From positions 845,904,514-845,968,513 of the forward strand of contig NC_135232.1 in assembly GCF_051348905.1 (NCBI RefSeq): 64,000 nucleotides of DNA, written 5' to 3'. The stretch comes from Ranitomeya variabilis (taxonomy: Eukaryota > Chordata > Amphibia > Anura > Dendrobatidae). Below the pieces are notes generated by a model that worked only from the letters and a program-made list of their open reading frames with translations, was not told the DNA's origin and ran no database searches. Position numbers and translations under genes: made by a program. Position 1 is the stretch's first letter. Every line of letters begins with the position of its first letter. This document shows positions 35,479-48,389 of this stretch, piece after piece.

Positions 35479-36067
35479 TCTTTTAAATTTCAGCTTGTGC
35501 TTTAAGTTAAGTTACATGCTTAGTTCACTCATTTGTTATTAAAAAATAAAAATGTTGCTTTTCTTCTAGATAGGAAAAGATACATTTGAATATGTCCAAA
35601 CTGAATGCACGATGCTTTGCTTGATTTTGGCATTGTACAGTGATATTAAGCAGGAACATATGTTTCCCATAAAAAGCAAGCAGAACCAAAGTGAGTTCTA
35701 CTTTTCTCTGTAGCACATGTGGCATCAACATTATGAAAGACAATAAACATCAGTACTGAGCTGTACGTATGTGAATTCAGCTTTGGAGAAAGCTAAATCA
35801 ATTGCTTGATGTTGCAGCTCCACCTGCTTGTAACTGCACAAGTCTGATAGCTTTTCACTGGGCTGAGTGCTCAACACTGCTCTTTCCCATTTTCCTATGC
35901 ATAGAGTTAAAAAAGAGATGTAACCTGACACCTCATTGTGCTGGCAGACAGTGTTGACTTTGATTTTGAGTTTGCACAGTGACATAAAGAAAGCAGCATA
36001 TCTTAGGGTACAGATCGATGAATAGGAAGAGAATCTTAAAAAATGTACAAACTTTTTTCTGGAGAGG

Positions 36068-36140
36068 GCCTGGGTATCTCAGTCGGTAGAGCATCAGACT
36101 TTTAATCTGAGTGTCCAGGGTTCAAGTCCCTGTTCAGGCG
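36068..36140 (+). tRNA. tRNA-Lys(TTT) copy 53, G10>T with G45>T
   Basis: G10>T as in the main class, but G45>T in the variable loop instead of A, and trailer TCTTTT. It shares G45>T with copies 56 and 59, which have normal G10. Confidence 0.75.
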
Positions 36141-36749
36141 TCTTTTAAATTTCATCCTATCACTTTGTTTAAATTTCAGCTTGTGCTTTAAGTTAAGTTA
36201 CATGCTTAGTTCACTCATTTGTTATTAAAAAATAAAAATGTTGCTTTTCTTCTAGATAGGAAAAGATACATTTGAATATGTCCAAACTAAATGCACGATG
36301 CTTTGCTTGATTTTGGCATTGTACAGTGATATTAAGCAGGAACATTTGTTTCCCATAAAAAGCAAGCAGAACCAAAGTGAGTTCTACTTTTCTCTGTAGC
36401 ACATGTGGCATCAACATTATGAAAGACAATAAACATCAGTACTGAGCTGTACGTATGTGAATTCAGCTTTGGAGAAAGCTAAATCAATTGCTTGATGTTG
36501 CAGCTCCACCTGCTTGTAACTGCACAAGTCTGATAGCTTTTCACTGGGCTGAGTGCTCAACACTGCTCTTTCCCATTTTCCTATGCATAGAGTTAAAAAA
36601 GAGATGTAACCTGACACCTCATTGTGCTGGCAGTGTTGACTTTGATTTTGAGTTTGCACAGTGACATAAAGAAAGCAGCATATCTTAGGGTACAGATCGA
36701 TGAATAGGAAGAGAATCTTAAAAAATGTACAAACTTTTTTCTGGAGAGG

Positions 36750-36822
36750 GCCTGGGTAGCTCAGTCGGTAGAGCATCAGACTTTTAATCTGAGGGTCCAG
36801 GGTTCAAGTCCCTGTTCAGGCG
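36750..36822 (+). tRNA. tRNA-Lys(TTT) copy 54, consensus
   Basis: Identical to the consensus; 682-bp unit before it (ACAG loss). Confidence 0.95.
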
Positions 36823-37426
36823 TCTTTTAAATTTCATCCTATCACTTTGTTTAAATTTCAGCTTGTGCTTTAAGTTAAGTTACATGCTTAGTTCACTCAT
36901 TTGTTATTAAAAAATAAAAATGTTGCTTTTCTTCTAGATAGGAAAAGATACATTTGAATATGTCCAAACTGAATGCACGATGCTTTGCTTGATTTTGGCA
37001 TTGTACAGTGATATTAAGCAGGAACATATGTTTCCCATAAAAAGCAAGCAGAACCAAAGTGAGTTCTACTTTTCTCTGTAGCACATGTGGCATCAACATT
37101 ATGAAAGACAATAAACATCAGTACTGAGCTGTACGTATGTGAATTCAGCTTTGGAGAAAGCTAAATCAATTGCTTGATGTTGCAGCTCCACCTGCTTGTA
37201 ACTGCACAAGTCTGATAGCTTTTCACTGGGCTGAGTGCTCAACACTGCTATTTCCCATTTTCCTATGCATAGAGTTAAAAAAGAGATGTAACCTGACACC
37301 TCATTGTGCTGGCAGACAGTGTTGACTTTGATTTTGAGTTTGCACAGTGACATAAAGAAAGCAGCATATCTTAGGGTACAGGTCGATGAATAGGAAAAAA
37401 AATGTACAAACTTTTTTCTGGAGAGG

Positions 37427-37499
37427 GCCTGGGTAGCTCAGTCGGTAGAGCATCAGACTTTTAATCTGAGGGTCCAGGGTTCAAGTCCCTGTTCAGGCG
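37427..37499 (+). tRNA. tRNA-Lys(TTT) copy 55, consensus, altered trailer
   Basis: The body is identical to the consensus. The trailer reads GTATTTTAAATTTCAG: TTTT remains and the 24-bp slippage loss is shared with copy 52, three units (2021 bp) upstream. Confidence 0.95.
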
Positions 37500-38084
37500 T
37501 ATTTTAAATTTCAGCTTGTGCTTTAAGTTAAGTTACATGCTTAGTTCACTCATTTGTTATTAAAAAATAAAAATGTTGCTTTTCTTCTAGATAGGAAAAG
37601 ATACATTTGAATATGTCCAAACTGAATGCACGATGCTTTGCTTGATTTTGGCATTGTACAGTGATATTAAGCAGGAACATATGTTTCCCATAAAAAGCAA
37701 GCAGAACCAAAGTGAGTTCTACTTTTCTCTGTAGCACATGTGGCATCAACATTATGAAAGACAATAAACATCAGTACTGAGCTGTACGTATGTGAATTCA
37801 GCTTTGGAGAAAGCTAAATCAATTGCTTGATGTTGCAGCTCCACCTGCTTGTAACTGCACAAGTCTGATAGCTTTTCACTGGGCTGAGTGCTCAACACTG
37901 CTCTTTCCCATTTTCCTATGCATAGAGTTAAAAAAGAGATGTAACCTGACACCTCATTGTGCTGGCAGTGTTGACTTTGATTTTGAGTTTGCACAGTGAC
38001 ATAAAGAAAGCAGCATATCTTAGGGTACAGATCGATGAATAGGAAGAGAATCTTAAAAAATGTACAAACTTTTTTCTGGAGAGG

Positions 38085-38157
38085 GCCTGGGTAGCTCAGT
38101 CGGTAGAGCATCAGACTTTTAATCTGAGTGTCCAGGGTTCAAGTCCCTGTTCAGGCG
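38085..38157 (+). tRNA. tRNA-Lys(TTT) copy 56, G45>T
   Basis: The single variable-loop change G45>T (GAGTGTCC) should be mild. Confidence 0.92.
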
Positions 38158-38766
38158 TCTTTTAAATTTCATCCTATCACTTTGTTTAAATTTCAGCTTG
38201 TGCTTTAAGTTAAGTTACATGCTTAGTTCACTCATTTGTTATTAAAAAATAAAAATGTTGCTTTTCTTCTAGATAGGAAAAGATACATTTGAATATGTCC
38301 AAACTGAATGCACGATGCTTTGCTTGATTTTGGCATTGTACAGTGATATTAAGCAGGAACATATGTTTCCCATAAAAAGCAAGCAGAACCAAAGTGAGTT
38401 CTACTTTTCTCTGTAGCACATGTGGCATCAACATTATGAAAGACAATAAACATCAGTACTGAGCTGTACGTATGTGAATTCAGCTTTGGAGAAAGCTAAA
38501 TCAATTGCTTGATGTTGCAGCTCCACCTGCTTGTAACTGCACAAGTCTGATAGCTTTTCACTGGGCTGAGTGCTCAACACTGCTCTTTCCCATTTTCCTA
38601 TGCATAGAGTTAAAAAAGAGATGTAACCTGACACCTCATTGTGCTGGGAGTGTTGACTTTGATTTTGAGTTTCCACAGTGACATAAAGAAAGCAGCATAT
38701 CTTAGGGTACAGATCGATGAATAGGAAGAGAATCTTAAAAAATGTACAAACTTTTTTCTGGAGAGG

Positions 38767-38839
38767 GCCTGGGTAGCTCAGTCGGTAGAGCATCAGACTT
38801 TTAATCTGAGGGTCCAGGGTTCAAGTCCCTGTTCAGGCG
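38767..38839 (+). tRNA. tRNA-Lys(TTT) copy 57, consensus, altered trailer
   Basis: The body is identical to the consensus; the trailer is ACTTTT instead of TCTTTT, so the terminator is kept. The spacer before it has private changes (GCTGGGAGTG, GTTTCCACAG near 38643-38674). Confidence 0.95.
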
Positions 38840-39448
38840 ACTTTTAAATTTCATCCTATCACTTTGTTTAAATTTCAGCTTGTGCTTTAAGTTAAGTTAC
38901 ATGCTTAGTTCACTCATTTGTTATTAAAAAATAAAAATGTTGCTTTTCTTCTAGATAGGAAAAGATACATTTGAATATGTCCAAACTGAATGCACGATGC
39001 TTTGCTTGATTTTGGCATTGTACAGTGATATTAAGCAGGAACATATGTTTCCCATAAAAAGCAAGCAGAACCAAAGTGAGTTCTACTTTTCTCTGTAGCA
39101 CATGTGGCATCAACATTATGAAAGACAATAAACATCAGTACTGAGCTGTACGTATGTGAATTCAGCTTTGGAGAAAGCTAAATCAATTGCTTGATGTTGC
39201 AGCTCCACCTGCTTGTAACTGCACAAGTCTGATAGCTTTTCACTGGGCTGAGTGCTCAACACTGCTCTTTCCCATTTTCCTATGCATAGAGTTAAAAAAG
39301 AGATGTAACCTGACACCTCATTGTGCTGGCAGTGTTGACTTTGATTTTGAGTTTGCACAGTGACATAAAGAAAGCAGCATATCTTAGGGTACAGATCGAT
39401 GAATAGGAAGAGAATCTTAAAAAATGTACAAACTTTTTTCTGGAGAGG

Positions 39449-39521
39449 GCCTGGGTAGCTCAGTCGGTAGAGCATCAGACTTTTAATCTGAGGGTCCAGG
39501 GTTCAAGTCCCTGTTCAGGCG
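39449..39521 (+). tRNA. tRNA-Lys(TTT) copy 58, consensus
   Basis: Identical to the consensus; the following unit is back to 686 bp (ACAG present). Confidence 0.95.
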
Positions 39522-40134
39522 TCTTTTAAATTTCATCCTATCACTTTGTTTAAATTTCAGCTTGTGCTTTAAGTTAAGTTACATGCTTAGTTCACTCATT
39601 TGTTATTAAAAAATAAAAATGTTGCTTTTCTTCTAGATAGGAAAAGATACATTTGAATATGTCCAAACTGAATGCACGATGCTTTGCTTGATTTTGGCAT
39701 TGTACAGTGATATTAAGCAGGAACATATGTTTCCCATAAAAAGCAAGCAGAACCAAAGTGAGTTCTACTTTTCTCTGTAGCACATGTGGCATCAACATTA
39801 TGAAAGACAATAAACATCAGTACTGAGCTGTACGTATGTGAATTCAGCTTTGGAGAAAGCTAAATCAATTGCTTGATGTTGCAGCTCCACCTGCTTGTAA
39901 CTGCACAAGTCTGATAGCTTTTCACTGGGCTGAGTGCTCAACACTGCTCTTTCCCATTTTCCTATGCATAGAGTTAAAAAAGAGATGTAACCTGACACCT
40001 CATTGTGCTGGCAGACAGTGTTGACTTTGATTTTGAGTTTGCACAGTGACATAAAGAAAGCAGCATATCTTAGGGTACAGGTCGATGAATAGGAAGAGAA
40101 TCTTAAAAAATGTACAAACTTTTTTCTGGAGAGG

Positions 40135-40207
40135 GCCTGGGTAGCTCAGTCGGTAGAGCATCAGACTTTTAATCTGAGTGTCCAGGGTTCAAGTCCCTGT
40201 TCAGGCG
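40135..40207 (+). tRNA. tRNA-Lys(TTT) copy 59, G45>T
   Basis: G45>T as in copies 53 and 56. The spacer after it has CAAACTAAATGC (near 40350), shared with the spacer after copy 53. Confidence 0.92.
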
Positions 40208-40816
40208 TCTTTTAAATTTCATCCTATCACTTTGTTTAAATTTCAGCTTGTGCTTTAAGTTAAGTTACATGCTTAGTTCACTCATTTGTTATTAAAAAAT
40301 AAAAATGTTGCTTTTCTTCTAGATAGGAAAAGATACATTTGAATATGTCCAAACTAAATGCACGATGCTTTGCTTGATTTTGGCATTGTACAGTGATATT
40401 AAGCAGGAACATATGTTTCCCATAAAAAGCAAGCAGAACCAAAGTGAGTTCTACTTTTCTCTGTAGCACATGTGGCATCAACATTATGAAAGACAATAAA
40501 CATCAGTACTGAGCTGTACGTATGTGAATTCAGCTTTGGAGAAAGCTAAATCAATTGCTTGATGTTGCAGCTCCACCTGCTTGTAACTGCACAAGTCTGA
40601 TAGCTTTTCACTGGGCTGAGTGCTCAACACTGCTCTTTCCCATTTTCCTATGCATAGAGTTAAAAAAGAGATGTAACCTGACACCTCATTGTGCTGGCAG
40701 TGTTGACTTTGATTTTGAGTTTGCACAGTGACATAAAGAAAGCAGCATATCTTAGGGTACAGATCGATGAATAGGAAGAGAATCTTAAAAAATGTACAAA
40801 CTTTTTTCTGGAGAGG

Positions 40817-40889
40817 GCCTGGGTAGCTCAGTCGGTAGAGCATCAGACTTTTAATCTGAGGGTCCAGGGTTCAAGTCCCTGTTCAGGCG
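40817..40889 (+). tRNA. tRNA-Lys(TTT) copy 60, consensus
   Basis: Identical to the consensus, 682-bp unit. Confidence 0.95.
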
Positions 40890-41498
40890 TCTTTTAAATT
40901 TCATCCTATCACTTTGTTTAAATTTCAGCTTGTGCTTTAAGTTAAGTTACATGCTTAGTTCACTCATTTGTTATTAAAAAATAAAAATGTTGCTTTTCTT
41001 CTAGATAGGAAAAGATACATTTGAATATGTCCAAACTGAATGCACGATGCTTTGCTTGATTTTGGCATTGTACAGTGATATTAAGCAGGAACATATGTTT
41101 CCCATAAAAAGCAAGCAGAACCAAAGTGAGTTCTACTTTTCTCTGTAGCACATGTGGCATCAACATTATGAAAGACAATAAACATCAGTACTGAGCTGTA
41201 CGTATGTGAATTCAGCTTTGGAGAAAGCTAAATCAATTGCTTGATGTTGCAGCTCCACCTGCTTGTAACTGCACAAGTCTGATAGCTTTTCACTGGGCTG
41301 AGTGCTCAACACTGCTCTTTCCCATTTTCCTATCCATAGAGTTAAAAAAGAGATGTAACCTGACACCTCATTGTGCTGGCAGTGTTGACTTTGATTTTGA
41401 GTTTGCACAGTGACATAAAGAAAGCAGCATATCTTAGGGTACAGATCGATGAATAGGAAGAGAATCTTAAAAAATGTACAAACTTTTTTCTGGAGAGG

Positions 41499-41571
41499 GC
41501 CTGGGTAGCTCAGTCGGTAGAGCATCAGACTTTTAATCTGAGGGTCCAGGGTTCAAGTCCCTGTTCAGGCG
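41499..41571 (+). tRNA. tRNA-Lys(TTT) copy 61, consensus
   Basis: Identical to the consensus; first gene of a three-unit block, marked by CCTATCCATAG in the spacer before it (near 41330). Confidence 0.95.
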
Positions 41572-42180
41572 TCTTTTAAATTTCATCCTATCACTTTGTT
41601 TAAATTTCAGCTTGTGCTTTAAGTTAAGTTACATGCTTAGTTCACTCATTTGTTATTAAAAAATAAAAATGTTGCTTTTCTTCTAGATAGGAAAAGATAC
41701 ATTTGAATATGTCCAAACTGAATGCACGATGCTTTGCTTGATTTTGGCATTGTACAGTGATATTAAGCAGGAACATATGTTTCCCATAAAAAGCAAGCAG
41801 AACCAAAGTGAGTTCTACTTTTCTCTGTAGCACATGTGGCATCAACATTATGAAAGACTATAAACATCAGTACTGAGCTGTACATATGTGAATTCAGCTT
41901 TGGAGAAAGCTAAATCAATTGCTTGATGTTGCAGCTCCACCTGCTTGTAACTGCACAAGTCTGATAGCTTTTCACTGGGCTGAGTGCTCAACACTGCTCT
42001 TTCCCATTTTCCTATGCATAGAGTTAAAAAAGAGATGTAACCTGACACCTCATTGTGCTGGCAGTGTTGACTTTGATTTTGAGTTTGCACAGTGACATAA
42101 AGAAAGCAGCATATCTTAGGGTACAGATCGATGAATAGGAAGAGAATCTTAAAAAATGTACAAACTTTTTTCTGGAGAGG

Positions 42181-42253
42181 GCCTGGGTATCTCAGTCGGT
42201 AGAGCATCAGACTTTTAATCTGAGGGTCCAGGGTTCAAGTCCCTGTTCAGGCG
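42181..42253 (+). tRNA. tRNA-Lys(TTT) copy 62, G10>T only
   Basis: G10>T without G45>A and with a TCTTTT trailer, so the promoter change occurs here alone. The spacer before it carries AAAGACTATAAAC and TGTACATATG (near 41853-41885). Confidence 0.78.
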
Positions 42254-42862
42254 TCTTTTAAATTTCATCCTATCACTTTGTTTAAATTTCAGCTTGTGCT
42301 TTAAGTTAAGTTACATGCTTAGTTCACTCATTTGTTATTAAAAAATAAAAATGTTGCTTTTCTTCTAGATAGGAAAAGATACATTTGAATATGTCCAAAC
42401 TGAATGCACGATGCTTTGCTTGATTTTGGCATTGTACAGTGATATTAAGCAGGAACATATGTTTCCCATAAAAAGCAAGCAGAACCAAAGTGAGTTCTAC
42501 TTTTCTCTGTAGCACATGTGGCATCAACATTATGAAAGACAATAAACATCAGTACTGAGCTGTACGTATGTGAATTCAGCTTTGGAGAAAGCTAAATCAA
42601 TTGCTTGATGTTGCAGCTCCACCTGCTTGTAACTGCACAAGTCTGATAGCTTTTCACTGGGCTGAGTGCTCAACACTGCTCTTTCCCATTTTCCTATGCA
42701 TAGAGTTAAAAAAGAGATGTAACCTGACACCTCATTGTGCTGGCAGTGTTGACTTTGATTTTGAGTTTGCACAGTGACATAAAGAAAGCAGCATATCTTA
42801 GGGTACAGATCGATGAATAGGAAGAGAATCTTAAAAAATGTACAAACTTTTTTCTGGAGAGG

Positions 42863-42935
42863 GCCTGGGTAGCTCAGTCGGTAGAGCATCAGACTTTTAA
42901 TCTGAGGGTCCAGGGTTCAAGTCCCTGTTCAGGCG
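42863..42935 (+). tRNA. tRNA-Lys(TTT) copy 63, consensus
   Basis: Identical to the consensus; third gene of the first block. Confidence 0.95.
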
Positions 42936-43544
42936 TCTTTTAAATTTCATCCTATCACTTTGTTTAAATTTCAGCTTGTGCTTTAAGTTAAGTTACATGC
43001 TTAGTTCACTCATTTGTTATTAAAAAATAAAAATGTTGCTTTTCTTCTAGATAGGAAAAGATACATTTGAATATGTCCAAACTGAATGCACGATGCTTTG
43101 CTTGATTTTGGCATTGTACAGTGATATTAAGCAGGAACATATGTTTCCCATAAAAAGCAAGCAGAACCAAAGTGAGTTCTACTTTTCTCTGTAGCACATG
43201 TGGCATCAACATTATGAAAGACAATAAACATCAGTACTGAGCTGTACGTATGTGAATTCAGCTTTGGAGAAAGCTAAATCAATTGCTTGATGTTGCAGCT
43301 CCACCTGCTTGTAACTGCACAAGTCTGATAGCTTTTCACTGGGCTGAGTGCTCAACACTGCTCTTTCCCATTTTCCTATCCATAGAGTTAAAAAAGAGAT
43401 GTAACCTGACACCTCATTGTGCTGGCAGTGTTGACTTTGATTTTGAGTTTGCACAGTGACATAAAGAAAGCAGCATATCTTAGGGTACAGATCGATGAAT
43501 AGGAAGAGAATCTTAAAAAATGTACAAACTTTTTTCTGGAGAGG

Positions 43545-43617
43545 GCCTGGGTAGCTCAGTCGGTAGAGCATCAGACTTTTAATCTGAGGGTCCAGGGTTC
43601 AAGTCCCTGTTCAGGCG
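43545..43617 (+). tRNA. tRNA-Lys(TTT) copy 64, consensus
   Basis: Identical to the consensus; 2046 bp from copy 61 and with the same CCTATCCATAG marker. Confidence 0.95.
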
Positions 43618-44226
43618 TCTTTTAAATTTCATCCTATCACTTTGTTTAAATTTCAGCTTGTGCTTTAAGTTAAGTTACATGCTTAGTTCACTCATTTGTT
43701 ATTAAAAAATAAAAATGTTGCTTTTCTTCTAGATAGGAAAAGATACATTTGAATATGTCCAAACTGAATGCACGATGCTTTGCTTGATTTTGGCATTGTA
43801 CAGTGATATTAAGCAGGAACATATGTTTCCCATAAAAAGCAAGCAGAACCAAAGTGAGTTCTACTTTTCTCTGTAGCACATGTGGCATCAACATTATGAA
43901 AGACTATAAACATCAGTACTGAGCTGTACATATGTGAATTCAGCTTTGGAGAAAGCTAAATCAATTGCTTGATGTTGCAGCTCCACCTGCTTGTAACTGC
44001 ACAAGTCTGATAGCTTTTCACTGGGCTGAGTGCTCAACACTGCTCTTTCCCATTTTCCTATGCATAGAGTTAAAAAAGAGATGTAACCTGACACCTCATT
44101 GTGCTGGCAGTGTTGACTTTGATTTTGAGTTTGCACAGTGACATAAAGAAAGCAGCATATCTTAGGGTACAGATCGATGAATAGGAAGAGAATCTTAAAA
44201 AATGTACAAACTTTTTTCTGGAGAGG

Positions 44227-44299
44227 GCCTGGGTATCTCAGTCGGTAGAGCATCAGACTTTTAATCTGAGGGTCCAGGGTTCAAGTCCCTGTTCAGGCG
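44227..44299 (+). tRNA. tRNA-Lys(TTT) copy 65, G10>T only
   Basis: Same as copy 62, 2046 bp downstream, including the linked GACTATAAAC spacer marker. Confidence 0.78.
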
Positions 44300-44908
44300 T
44301 CTTTTAAATTTCATCCTATCACTTTGTTTAAATTTCAGCTTGTGCTTTAAGTTAAGTTACATGCTTAGTTCACTCATTTGTTATTAAAAAATAAAAATGT
44401 TGCTTTTCTTCTAGATAGGAAAAGATACATTTGAATATGTCCAAACTGAATGCACGATGCTTTGCTTGATTTTGGCATTGTACAGTGATATTAAGCAGGA
44501 ACATATGTTTCCCATAAAAAGCAAGCAGAACCAAAGTGAGTTCTACTTTTCTCTGTAGCACATGTGGCATCAACATTATGAAAGACAATAAACATCAGTA
44601 CTGAGCTGTACGTATGTGAATTCAGCTTTGGAGAAAGCTAAATCAATTGCTTGATGTTGCAGCTCCACCTGCTTGTAACTGCACAAGTCTGATAGCTTTT
44701 CACTGGGCTGAGTGCTCAACACTGCTCTTTCCCATTTTCCTATGCATAGAGTTAAAAAAGAGATGTAACCTGACACCTCATTGTGCTGGCAGTGTTGACT
44801 TTGATTTTGAGTTTGCACAGTGACATAAAGAAAGCAGCATATCTTAGGGTACAGATCGATGAATAGGAAGAGAATCTTAAAAAATGTACAAACTTTTTTC
44901 TGGAGAGG

Positions 44909-44981
44909 GCCTGGGTAGCTCAGTCGGTAGAGCATCAGACTTTTAATCTGAGGGTCCAGGGTTCAAGTCCCTGTTCAGGCA
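44909..44981 (+). tRNA. tRNA-Lys(TTT) copy 66, discriminator A73
   Basis: The only change is G73>A. The discriminator base contributes to aminoacylation; eukaryotic tRNA-Lys normally has G. Otherwise fully consensus. Confidence 0.9.
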
Positions 44982-45590
44982 TCTTTTAAATTTCATCCTA
45001 TCACTTTGTTTAAATTTCAGCTTGTGCTTTAAGTTAAGTTACATGCTTAGTTCACTCATTTGTTATTAAAAAATAAAAATGTTGCTTTTCTTCTAGATAG
45101 GAAAAGATACATTTGAATATGTCCAAACTGAATGCACAATGCTTTGCTTGATTATGGCATTGTACAGTGATATTAAGCAGGAACATATGTTTCCCATAAA
45201 AAGCAAGCAGAACCAAAGTGAGTTCTACTTTTCTCTGTAGCACATGTGGCATCAACATTATGAAAGACAATAAACATCAGTACTGAGCTGTACGTATGTG
45301 AATTCAGCTTTGGAGAAAGCTAAATCAATTGCTTGATGTTGCAGCTCCACCTGCTTGTAACTGCACAAGTCTGATAGCTTTTCACTGGGCTTAGTGCTCA
45401 ACACTGCTCTTTCCCATTTTCCTATCCATAGAGTTAAAAAAGAGATGTAACCTGACACCTCATTGTGCTGGCAGTGTTGACTTTGATTTTGAGTTTGCAC
45501 AGTGACATAAATCAAGCAGCATATCTTAGGGTACAGATCGATGAATAGGAAGAGAATCTTAAAAAATGTACAAACTTTTTTCTGGAGAGG

Positions 45591-45663
45591 GCCTGGGTAG
45601 CTCAGTCGGTAGAGCATCAGACTTTTAATCTGAGGGTCCAGGGTTCAAGTCCCTGTTCAGGCG
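45591..45663 (+). tRNA. tRNA-Lys(TTT) copy 67, consensus
   Basis: The body is identical to the consensus. The spacer before it has ATAAATCAAGC (near 45507); the one after lost 2 bp (AAGTTGTTACA near 45715), giving a 680-bp unit. Confidence 0.95.
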
Positions 45664-46270
45664 TCTTTTAAATTTCATCCTATCACTTTGTTTAAATTTC
45701 AGCTTGTGCTTTAAGTTGTTACATGCTTAGTTCACTCATTTGTTATTAAAAAATAAAAATGTTGCTTTTCTTCTAGATAGGAAAAGATACATTTGAATAT
45801 GTCCAAACTGAATGCACGATGCTTTGCTTGATTTTGGCATTGTACAGTGATATTAAGCAGGAACATATGTTTCCCATAAAAAGCAAGCAGAACCAAAGTG
45901 AGTTCTACTTTTCTCTGTAGCACATGTGGCATCAACATTATGAAAGACAATAAACATCAGTACTGAGCTGTACGTATGTGAATTCAGCTTTGGAGAAAGC
46001 TAAATCAATTGCTTGATGTTGCAGCTCCACCTGCTTGTAACTGCACAAGTCTGATAGCTTTTCACTGGGCTGAGTGCTCAACACTGCTCTTTCCCATTTT
46101 CCTATCCATAGAGTTAAAAAAGAGATGTAACCTGACACCTCATTGTGCTGGCAGTGTTGACTTTGATTTTGAGTTTGCACAGTGACATAAAGAAAGCAGC
46201 ATATCTTAGGGTACAGATCGATGAATAGGAAGAGAATCTTAAAAAATGTACAAACTTTTTTCTGGAGAGG

Positions 46271-46343
46271 GCCTGGGTAGCTCAGTCGGTAGAGCATCAG
46301 ACTTTTAATCTGAGGGTCCAGGGTTCAAGTCCCTGTTCAGGCG
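46271..46343 (+). tRNA. tRNA-Lys(TTT) copy 68, consensus
   Basis: Identical to the consensus, with the CCTATCCATAG spacer marker before it; counterpart of copy 64 at +2726 bp. Confidence 0.95.
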
Positions 46344-46952
46344 TCTTTTAAATTTCATCCTATCACTTTGTTTAAATTTCAGCTTGTGCTTTAAGTTAAG
46401 TTACATGCTTAGTTCACTCATTTGTTATTAAAAAATAAAAATGTTGCTTTTCTTCTAGATAGGAAAAGATACATTTGAATATGTCCAAACTGAATGCACG
46501 ATGCTTTGCTTGATTTTGGCATTGTACAGTGATATTAAGCAGGAACATATGTTTCCCATAAAAAGCAAGCAGAACCAAAGTGAGTTCTACTTTTCTCTGT
46601 AGCACATGTGGCATCAACATTATGAAAGACTATAAACATCAGTACTGAGCTGTACATATGTGAATTCAGCTTTGGAGAAAGCTAAATCAATTGCTTGATG
46701 TTGCAGCTCCACCTGCTTGTAACTGCACAAGTCTGATAGCTTTTCACTGGGCTGAGTGCTCAACACTGCTCTTTCCCATTTTCCTATGCATAGAGTTAAA
46801 AAAGAGATGTAACCTGACACCTCATTGTGCTGGCAGTGTTGACTTTGATTTTGAGTTTGCACAGTGACATAAAGAAAGCAGCATATCTTAGGGTACAGAT
46901 CGATGAATAGGAAGAGAATCTTAAAAAATGTACAAACTTTTTTCTGGAGAGG

Positions 46953-47025
46953 GCCTGGGTATCTCAGTCGGTAGAGCATCAGACTTTTAATCTGAGGGTC
47001 CAGGGTTCAAGTCCCTGTTCAGGCG
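46953..47025 (+). tRNA. tRNA-Lys(TTT) copy 69, G10>T only
   Basis: Same as copies 62 and 65 (G10>T, G45 normal, TCTTTT trailer), with the GACTATAAAC marker before it. Confidence 0.78.
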
Positions 47026-47634
47026 TCTTTTAAATTTCATCCTATCACTTTGTTTAAATTTCAGCTTGTGCTTTAAGTTAAGTTACATGCTTAGTTCACT
47101 CATTTGTTATTAAAAAATAAAAATGTTGCTTTTCTTCTAGATAGGAAAAGATACATTTGAATATGTCCAAACTGAATGCACGATGCTTTGCTTGATTTTG
47201 GCATTGTACAGTGATATTAAGCAGGAACATATGTTTCCCATAAAAAGCAAGCAGAACCAAAGTGAGTTCTACTTTTCTCTGTAGCACATGTGGCATCAAC
47301 ATTATGAAAGACAATAAACATCAGTACTGAGCTGTACGTATGTGAATTCAGCTTTGGAGAAAGCTAAATCAATTGCTTGATGTTGCAGCTCCACCTGCTT
47401 GTAACTGCACAAGTCTGATAGCTTTTCACTGGGCTGAGTGCTCAACACTGCTCTTTCCCATTTTCCTATGCATAGAGTTAAAAAAGAGATGTAACCTGAC
47501 ACCTCATTGTGCTGGCAGTGTTGACTTTGATTTTGAGTTTGCACAGTGACATAAAGAAAGCAGCATATCTTAGGGTACAGATCGATGAATAGGAAGAGAA
47601 TCTTAAAAAATGTACAAACTTTTTTCTGGAGAGG

Positions 47635-47707
47635 GCCTGGGTAGCTCAGTCGGTAGAGCATCAGACTTTTAATCTGAGGGTCCAGGGTTCAAGTCCCTGT
47701 TCAGGCA
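47635..47707 (+). tRNA. tRNA-Lys(TTT) copy 70, discriminator A73
   Basis: G73>A only; counterpart of copy 66 at +2726 bp, and the spacer after it again has GCACAATG and GATTATGGC. Confidence 0.9.
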
Positions 47708-48316
47708 TCTTTTAAATTTCATCCTATCACTTTGTTTAAATTTCAGCTTGTGCTTTAAGTTAAGTTACATGCTTAGTTCACTCATTTGTTATTAAAAAAT
47801 AAAAATGTTGCTTTTCTTCTAGATAGGAAAAGATACATTTGAATATGTCCAAACTGAATGCACAATGCTTTGCTTGATTATGGCATTGTACAGTGATATT
47901 AAGCAGGAACATATGTTTCCCATAAAAAGCAAGCAGAACCAAAGTGAGTTCTACTTTTCTCTGTAGCACATGTGGCATCAACATTATGAAAGACAATAAA
48001 CATCAGTACTGAGCTGTACGTATGTGAATTCAGCTTTGGAGAAAGCTAAATCAATTGCTTGATGTTGCAGCTCCACCTGCTTGTAACTGCACAAGTCTGA
48101 TAGCTTTTCACTGGGCTGAGTGCTCAACACTGCTCTTTCCCATTTTCCTATCCATAGAGTTAAAAAAGAGATGTAACCTGACACCTCATTGTGCTGGCAG
48201 TGTTGACTTTGATTTTGAGTTTGCACAGTGACATAAATCAAGCAGCATATCTTAGGGTACAGATCGATGAATAGGAAGAGAATCTTAAAAAATGTACAAA
48301 CTTTTTTCTGGAGAGG

Positions 48317-48389
48317 GCCTGGGTAGCTCAGTCGGTAGAGCATCAGACTTTTAATCTGAGGGTCCAGGGTTCAAGTCCCTGTTCAGGCA
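48317..48389 (+). tRNA. tRNA-Lys(TTT) copy 71, discriminator A73
   Basis: G73>A only. Its upstream spacer (ATAAATCAAGC near 48233) matches that of copy 67, which has G73, so the end of the gene has been exchanged separately from the spacer. Confidence 0.9.

Larger units (their letters stand above)
35406..39448 (+). repeat. ~2021-bp three-unit higher-order repeat, two blocks
   Basis: Copies 52-54 and 55-57 start 2021 bp apart. Each block begins with a consensus gene that has the 24-bp trailer loss, followed by a G45>T gene and then a consensus gene. Only the first block has G10>T in its second gene. Confidence 0.82.
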
